Assembly: GCA_044346445.1 (NCBI GenBank)
Contig: JBIIZD010000023.1
Coordinates: 1-29,278, forward strand
Reading direction: 5' to 3'
From: CAISGS01 sp044346445
GTDB taxonomy: Bacteria; Pseudomonadota; Alphaproteobacteria; Caulobacterales; Caulobacteraceae
Length of the DNA: 29,278 nt
In this document: one piece after another, positions 25,640-29,278 of the stretch
Layout: every line of letters starts with the position of its first letter
Numbering within the stretch: position 1 is the stretch's first letter
The notes under the pieces: generated by a model
Database searches by the model: none
What the model was told of the DNA's origin: nothing
Seen by the model: only the letters and a program-made list of their open reading frames with translations
Position numbers and translations under genes: made by a program

Positions 25640-25819
25640 ACCATCCCCCTCGCAAGCCTAGCCGTGCTCGGCCTTGCCAAATATCCACAATTGAATTATG
25701 GTTATTAAGCCCCCGGCACAAGGCTGGCAACCACCGTGGGTCCAAATGACGCAGCATTCGGCCGCGCCGGTGCACCCATGGAGCGTAAACCTTAAGGGTC
25801 ATCGCCAGAGGAGGAATTG
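25640..25819. promoter_or_regulatory. Divergent intergenic region ccoN / CPWC mini-protein
   Basis: These 180 bases separate two divergent genes. A candidate minus-strand promoter for ccoN is CTTGTG (25717-25722), 16 bases, CATAAT (25695-25700). No TTGAT-N4-ATCAA (Fnr/FixK) box was found here by eye, although such boxes usually precede cbb3 operons in this group. TTGA at 25691-25694 has no matching right half. Confidence 0.4.
25695..25708 (-). promoter_or_regulatory. 14-bp motif ATTATGGTTATTAA upstream of ccoN
   Basis: This differs from the motif at 16106-16119 upstream of the TetR gene by one base (T for C at position 11). It sits about 56 bases before the ccoN ATG and overlaps the candidate -10. 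It may be a promoter element or a binding site for a shared regulator. Confidence 0.4.
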
Positions 25820-26119
25820 ATGTTTCGCAAAAGTGTGGCTGGAACAGCACCAAGCATGGGGAATTTTGCGGTCGCCGTGCCTGGCCTGCAAATTGGCCTG
25901 GCCTTGAGCGCAGTGTTAAGCGGCGGGATGGCCGTCAGGCACGGCTTGATGATGCAGGCGACGGACGCCAGCTTGTGTCTTGGCACCCCAAAGATTTCGT
26001 GGCTTGCCAGCACCGGGCATTGCCCCTGGTGCTATGCTGCCCTCGCCCTTATGGCCCTAGCAGCCTGGCCCGTTAGGTTAGGGCTCCGGCCGACGAACGG
26101 GTCGCCGACCGGAGTATAG
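25820..26119 (+). CDS. Small membrane protein with CPWC motif, function unknown
   Basis: The encoded protein has 99 residues and is not recognised. It has two hydrophobic stretches, about 16-38 and about 72-86. H67-C68-P69-W70-C71-Y72 at the start of the second one looks like a CxxC thiol or metal site at the membrane edge, and C53 and several Met/His residues (H41, M44, M45) lie in the loop between them. A strong GAGGAGG Shine-Dalgarno at 25808-25814 is 5 bases before the ATG and supports real translation. It is divergent from ccoN. A role in copper delivery or redox control of the oxidase is inference from position and motif only. It converges on flagellin with a 4-base gap. Confidence 0.7.
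   Translation: MFRKSVAGTAPSMGNFAVAVPGLQIGLALSAVLSGGMAVRHGLMMQATDASLCLGTPKISWLASTGHCPWCYAALALMALAAWPVRLGLRPTNGSPTGV
26084..26114. terminator. Imperfect GC hairpin at the convergence with flagellin
   Basis: CTCCGG (26084-26089) and CCGGAG (26109-26114) pair, with an inner CGAC/GTCG. The structure lies inside the last codons of the mini-protein and just beyond the flagellin stop, so it could end transcription of flagellin (minus strand). No clear T-run follows. Confidence 0.3.
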
Positions 26120-26123
26120 GCGC

Positions 26124-26954
26124 TTATCGGAACAGGTTTTGCAAAACCGCCGTCGATTGATTGGCAATCGACAGGGACTGAACACCAAGCTGCTGCTTGG
26201 CTTGCAGCGATTGCAGACGGGCACTTTCCTTGGCCAGATCCGCATCGACCAGGTTTCCAATCCCATTGTCCAGACTGTCTTGCAGCTTGCCGACAAAGGT
26301 CAAATAGCTGTCCAGGGACTTGGCCTTGGTACCCACCTTAGCCAGGGCCGCGTTCAGATTGGTGATCGAGGTTGCTGACGTGGTCGCCAAGGTGCCGGCT
26401 GCGGTGGCGGTATCAAACGAGGCCGTGGTCGCGACCGTGATGGTCGAACCGCCCAAGGCCAGGGAAACGGCGGAAATCGTAATCTTTGAGGTGCCATCCG
26501 CACTGGCGAGTGCCGCAATCGATGTGCCACCCGACTTGATCAGATTGGCACCGTCGAAGGTCGCATTGGTGACCGCCTTGGTAATCTGGTCGCGCAAGGC
26601 CTTAAAGTCTTCGTTGAGGGCCTTGATACTGTCGGTCGTCAGGGTCGCGTCAGACGCAGCAAGTGCTTTTTCCTTCATACCATTGAGAAGGTCTGAAATC
26701 GTCGCCCCAGCCGCGAGGGCGACATCGGTGACCGATTGCGCACGGCGCAAGGAATCCTTGACCGCATTCAGGGATGTTGATTCTGACCTTTGGCCCTGTG
26801 CAATGGCCCAGATAGCGCCATTATCCTTGGCCGTATCAATATTGCGACCCGTCGAGATGCGGCCTTGTGTGACTTTCAGCTCGTTGGACGTGGTGTTGAG
26901 GTTTTGCAGCGCAACCAAGGCACCGACATTGGTATTAATGCTGTTCATAGACAT
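26124..26954 (-). CDS. Flagellin
   Basis: This is a 276-residue flagellin, about the size of Caulobacter FljK-type flagellins. The N-terminal D0/D1 region MSMNSINTNVGALVALQNLN and the C-terminal LQSLQAKQQLGVQSLSIANQ followed by STAVLQNLFR are characteristic. The middle (about 140-205) is a short Thr/Ala/Ser-rich variable domain, so a D2/D3-poor filament protein is expected. The first ATG fits because Caulobacter flagellins also have two residues before the NSINTN block. No other flagellar gene (flaF, flbT, hook genes) is in the window, so it is an isolated copy. A 27020-27038 hairpin lies in the presumed leader. Confidence 0.96.
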   Translation of the reverse strand: MSMNSINTNVGALVALQNLNTTSNELKVTQGRISTGRNIDTAKDNGAIWAIAQGQRSESTSLNAVKDSLRRAQSVTDVALAAGATISDLLNGMKEKALAASDATLTTDSIKALNEDFKALRDQITKAVTNATFDGANLIKSGGTSIAALASADGTSKITISAVSLALGGSTITVATTASFDTATAAGTLATTSATSITNLNAALAKVGTKAKSLDSYLTFVGKLQDSLDNGIGNLVDADLAKESARLQSLQAKQQLGVQSLSIANQSTAVLQNLFR

Positions 26955-27019
26955 TTCGAGAGTCTCGCTTCTTGAGTATCAGCCCCAATTTTTGGAACTG
27001 TCGGCGTTTTGCCAAATCA

Positions 27020-27038
27020 AGATCGGTTCCTCCGATCT
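27020..27038 (-). promoter_or_regulatory. Hairpin in the presumed flagellin mRNA leader
   Basis: In the flagellin sense, AGATCGG, loop AGGAA and CCGATCT form a perfect 7-bp stem 66 bases before the flagellin ATG. The loop is itself Shine-Dalgarno-like. In Caulobacter, flagellin mRNA stability is controlled by FlbT through the 5' leader, so a similar role is possible here. Whether the transcript starts far enough upstream to include it is not known. Confidence 0.4.
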
Positions 27039-27091
27039 CTAAAGCGATACTGGGCGGTATTGATTTAAATGGCTTTAAAAAGTATCCTTAA

Positions 27092-27811
27092 TTATTGTTT
27101 GTAATTGGCCTGATTATTGGCCTTGCCGCAAAAACGATTGAGATCGGCTGGATCGTGAATCTCGATCCAGCTCACCTCATCATCGGCGGCATTGGTATAG
27201 GCATAGACCACCAGCCTGTCCTGACGGCCCGGCGACGAAACCCGATAGACCTGGTTAAAGCTGGAAGCATCCCCAACCTTGCAGATTAGGCGCGGACTAA
27301 GCGGGGCGCTGGCAAACACCTGATGCGGACGAAACAGGCAGCCCTTGTAAAAATCGCCAAAACAGCCGCGCCCAGGAATACCCGGCGTAATCTCGATCCA
27401 GCGCGGCCCCTTGCCCATACCAAGGTCACTGACCAGCCGAATCGTCCAGCCCGCCTCGCGGCGAAACCGGCGTAGGGCCACCGGCGCTGAGCCTTGTAAA
27501 TGGATCCTGGCAATCGCCTGGCGCACAACATCGCCCCCGACCAATCGGCGCGGCGTCTTGCTCAACCAGATGACCGAGGCTTGCAGGTCTGGGTCCCAAG
27601 ACAGCGGCTGCGCACCTTGGCGCGGCATCAATTGCACAATCAGGTCTGACAATTCGCTGGCAGGCTGTTTGATCAGACGCGGCTTTTTCAAGATCTCGAT
27701 TCGGTCGGCAAGACCGTGCGAGGGCTCGGCGCGCGCAGGGCCGGTCGCACCCAGCACCACAGCCATAAAGGCGACCACCAAACCATAAGCGCCTGTTTTA
27801 TACTGGAGCAA
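27092..27811 (-). CDS. Secreted protein of unknown function
   Basis: This 239-residue protein is not recognised. A signal peptide is clear: YK near the start, a hydrophobic core at about 8-22 (AYGLVVAFMAVVLGA), and a likely signal peptidase I site after A28 (ARA-E). The mature part has four cysteines (C150, C158, C177, C228), which could make two disulfides in the periplasm, and an RGCFGDFYKGC segment. No lipobox is present and no repeats are seen. It lies between tRNA-Gly (35 bases away) and flagellin (137-base gap), on the same strand as both. No operon partner suggests a role. Confidence 0.75.
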   Translation of the reverse strand: MLQYKTGAYGLVVAFMAVVLGATGPARAEPSHGLADRIEILKKPRLIKQPASELSDLIVQLMPRQGAQPLSWDPDLQASVIWLSKTPRRLVGGDVVRQAIARIHLQGSAPVALRRFRREAGWTIRLVSDLGMGKGPRWIEITPGIPGRGCFGDFYKGCLFRPHQVFASAPLSPRLICKVGDASSFNQVYRVSSPGRQDRLVVYAYTNAADDEVSWIEIHDPADLNRFCGKANNQANYKQ

Positions 27812-27846
27812 GACGCCTCCGCGGCAGTGCCGAGCGGGCTGGAGGT

Positions 27847-27920
27847 TGGAGCGGGCAGAGGGAATCGAACCCTCACGACAAGCTTGGGAAGCTCGCAGGC
27901 TACCACTACATCATGCCCGC
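27847..27920 (-). tRNA. tRNA-Gly (anticodon CCC)
   Basis: The minus strand folds as a full cloverleaf. The acceptor stem pairs GCGGGCA with TGCCCGC. The D loop is AGTGGTA. The anticodon stem CGAGC/GCTTG carries loop TTCCCAA, so the anticodon is CCC, reading GGG. The T arm is GAGGG-TTCGATT-CCCTC. The discriminator is T, followed by an encoded CCA (27847-27849). The D stem (ATGT/GCCT) has one T-C mismatch. The length is 71 bases without CCA. Confidence 0.95.
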
Positions 27921-28000
27921 CTGTAGAGGCCTTCTAAACTGACCAGCCCGACTTGTCAGCACCCCATTGCAACCGCAGTTAAGATTGACCTTGGCCAAGC

Positions 28001-28029
28001 TTGGGCGCAACCTAGTAAAAAATCATAAT
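28001..28029 (+). promoter_or_regulatory. Candidate promoter for the HD-domain gene
   Basis: TTGGGC (28001-28006), a 17-base spacer and CATAAT (28024-28029) lie just before the gene, and GGGAG at 28032-28036 is 7 bases from the ATG. If this promoter is used the leader is only about 8 bases long. The call is a pattern match only. Confidence 0.3.
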
Positions 28030-28043
28030 CCGGGAGCAAGGCC

Positions 28044-28643
28044 ATGGCCGACGATCATTCCATGTCTGCAGAATCTGCCAAATTTCACGCCATGACCGAG
28101 GGCACAGCCGAGGACTGGAAAATCATCGGCAAGGCGATGGAGCCCTTTGCCCGCGATCTGCCCAATCGGGTGATTAGCCATCTGAAAATGCTCGATGGTG
28201 ACTGCGGCGGCTTTGCCGTGGACCGGCTCGAACACAGCCTGCAAACCGCAACCCGCGCCTTTCGCGATGGCCGCGATGAGGAATATGTCGTTTGCGCCCT
28301 TCTGCATGACATGGGCGATGTCTTGGGCCCGCGAAACCATGCCGATATTGCCGCCGCCATCCTAAAGCCCTTTGTCAGCGAGCAAAACCACTGGATGGTC
28401 GAGCAGCACGGTATTTTCCAAGGCTATTATTTCTTCCATCATCTGGGTCTGGACCGCGAAATGCGCGAAGGCTTCCGGGGCCATCCGGCCTTTGAACACA
28501 CGGCCCAGTTCTGCCACCTGTATGACCAGTCAGCCTTTGATCCGGCCTATGACAGCATGCCACTCAGCGCGTTTGAGCCCATGGTGCAGCGGGTGTTTTC
28601 GACGGTCAAACGCTCGATCTATGTCAAGACCGCCGCCGAATAG
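28044..28643 (+). CDS. HD-domain protein with PhnZ-like diiron ligand set
   Basis: This 199-residue cytoplasmic protein is built on an HD domain. Candidate metal ligands are H64 (RLEHSLQTATRA), H88-D89 (ALLHDMGD), H99 (NHADIAA), H122 (VEQHGIF) and D161 (HLYDQSAFD). The order and spacing follow the six ligands of PhnZ-type mixed-valent diiron oxygenases, and differ from nucleotide phosphohydrolases, which usually need fewer. The sequence EEYVVCALLHDMGD is shared with an uncharacterised proteobacterial family of this size. The substrate is unknown: an organophosphonate-like or polyol C-C or C-N cleavage is possible by analogy. It is divergent from tRNA-Gly and followed 97 bases later by nudC. 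Confidence 0.85.
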   Translation: MADDHSMSAESAKFHAMTEGTAEDWKIIGKAMEPFARDLPNRVISHLKMLDGDCGGFAVDRLEHSLQTATRAFRDGRDEEYVVCALLHDMGDVLGPRNHADIAAAILKPFVSEQNHWMVEQHGIFQGYYFFHHLGLDREMREGFRGHPAFEHTAQFCHLYDQSAFDPAYDSMPLSAFEPMVQRVFSTVKRSIYVKTAAE

Positions 28644-28666
28644 GCGCAGCTAGCCCTGCCCATCAG

Positions 28667-28700
28667 CGCCCATCCCCCTTGCAAGACGGGGGGATGGGCG
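28667..28700. terminator. Strong 12-bp GC hairpin after the HD-domain gene
   Basis: CGCCCATCCCCC (28667-28678) and GGGGGATGGGCG (28689-28700) form a perfect stem with a 10-base loop, starting 23 bases after the HD-domain stop. There is no T-run after it, so it may be a Rho-assisted or mRNA-protecting stem, or a small dispersed repeat, rather than a classic intrinsic terminator. Confidence 0.55.
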
Positions 28701-28740
28701 GCTATGGCGGGCCGATATTCTAAATCCTTAAGGACACCCC

Positions 28741-29278
28741 ATGGCCCTGCAGGCGAGCCTGAACACATTTGCTGGCAATCCGCTGAACCGGGTCAGCGAC
28801 CGGCGCACGGACGAGGCCTGGCTTGCGGAAAAACTGGACGACCCCCAGTCCCTGGCCGTGGCGCTTTGGAACGGCAAGCCGCTGGTTGAGGACGGGTCGG
28901 CCAAGGGCGCGGTCCAGATCGCCTATCTGCGCGCCGACATGGCCCGCGAATTGGCCGGCGGCCATGAGCGTCTGGCCTTTATGGGCCTTTGGAAGGACAC
29001 AGCCGTATTTGCCCTGGACCTCGAAGGCGGCGCTGATCCTGCTGAGGGCCCGCTAAAAGGCCTTGGCCGGTTTGAAGACCTGCGCTCCATCTCCATGCGC
29101 CTGCCCGGTCCCGATGCGGCCATACTGGCCACGGCCAAGAGCCTGTTTGAGTGGCGTCGGCGTCACAAGTTCTGCTCGGCCTGCGGTCAGCCCAGCGAGG
29201 TGCGCGAAGGCGGCTGGAAGCGGGTCTGCCCGTCTTGCCAGGGCGAGCACTTCCCGCGCACTGACCCGGTTGTGATCA
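28741..29278 (+). CDS. nudC: NADH pyrophosphatase NudC (N-terminal part; runs off the window)
   Basis: This is a Nudix hydrolase that splits NAD(H) and removes NAD caps from RNA. The first 179 residues are visible. An N-terminal NUDIX-like domain with LAFMGLWKDTAVFALDL and a SLFEWRRRHKFCSACG segment lead into a zinc ribbon, C145, C148, C163, C166, then HFPRTDPVVI, the family junction before the catalytic Nudix box, which lies beyond the window. The ATG at 28741 is preceded by AAGGA at about 7 bases. Confidence 0.93.
   Translation, partial: MALQASLNTFAGNPLNRVSDRRTDEAWLAEKLDDPQSLAVALWNGKPLVEDGSAKGAVQIAYLRADMARELAGGHERLAFMGLWKDTAVFALDLEGGADPAEGPLKGLGRFEDLRSISMRLPGPDAAILATAKSLFEWRRRHKFCSACGQPSEVREGGWKRVCPSCQGEHFPRTDPVVI

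Noticed and set aside
26955..27091. Sigma-54 (-24/-12) promoter before flagellin
   Set aside because: TTGGCA occurs at about 27008-27013 (minus strand) but the GC of the -12 element is not at the required spacing, so it was not called.
27847..28043. Genomic island attachment at tRNA-Gly
   Set aside because: No integrase gene, no direct repeat of the tRNA 3' end and no compositional break were seen beside the tRNA.

Overview
The window looks like a GC-rich (roughly 60%) chromosomal segment of an alphaproteobacterium, most likely Caulobacterales or a relative. The evidence is the overlapping order tsaE-amgK-murU-addB-addA followed by trxA, a short flagellin that begins like Caulobacter flagellins, a contiguous ccoNOQP-fixGHIS block, and heterotetrameric sarcosine oxidase. 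No transposase, phage gene, CRISPR array or replication origin was seen. Coding density is very high and most neighbouring genes overlap or nearly touch.

Region by region: (1) 1-5247, plus strand: the tail of a medium-chain (zinc-type) dehydrogenase, then soxB-soxD-soxA-soxG, which encode the four subunits of the flavoenzyme that oxidatively demethylates sarcosine with tetrahydrofolate as the one-carbon acceptor. (2) 5251-16088, minus strand: trxA lies downstream of an overlapping unit, PlsC-like acyltransferase > tsaE > amgK > murU > addB > addA, which combines tRNA t6A modification, peptidoglycan sugar recycling and double-strand break repair. A TetR-family gene lies upstream. (3) 16089-16383: an AT-rich divergent regulatory region with a perfect 11-bp inverted repeat. 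(4) 16384-17862, plus strand: a CYTH-CHAD protein with a TTG start, probably linked to polyphosphate or triphosphate. (5) 17885-25639, minus strand: the full cbb3 oxidase operon ccoN-O-Q-P followed by the maturation genes fixG-H-I-S, including the very small ccoQ and fixS. (6) 25640-27811: a divergent 99-residue membrane protein with a Cys-Pro-Trp-Cys motif, a lone flagellin with a hairpin in its leader, and a secreted four-cysteine protein of unknown function. (7) 27847-29278: tRNA-Gly(CCC) on the minus strand, then on the plus strand an HD-domain protein carrying the full set of PhnZ-like diiron ligands and the start of nudC.

The best candidates for something undescribed are the CPWC mini-protein divergent from ccoN (possible copper or thiol function), a near-identical 14-bp motif upstream of both the TetR gene and ccoN with a partial third copy near the CYTH-CHAD gene, the HD-domain putative oxygenase, and the secreted orphan protein. 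The rest of the window consists of well-known gene families in largely familiar arrangements. All functional calls come from reading the sequence and recalling families; no database search was run.
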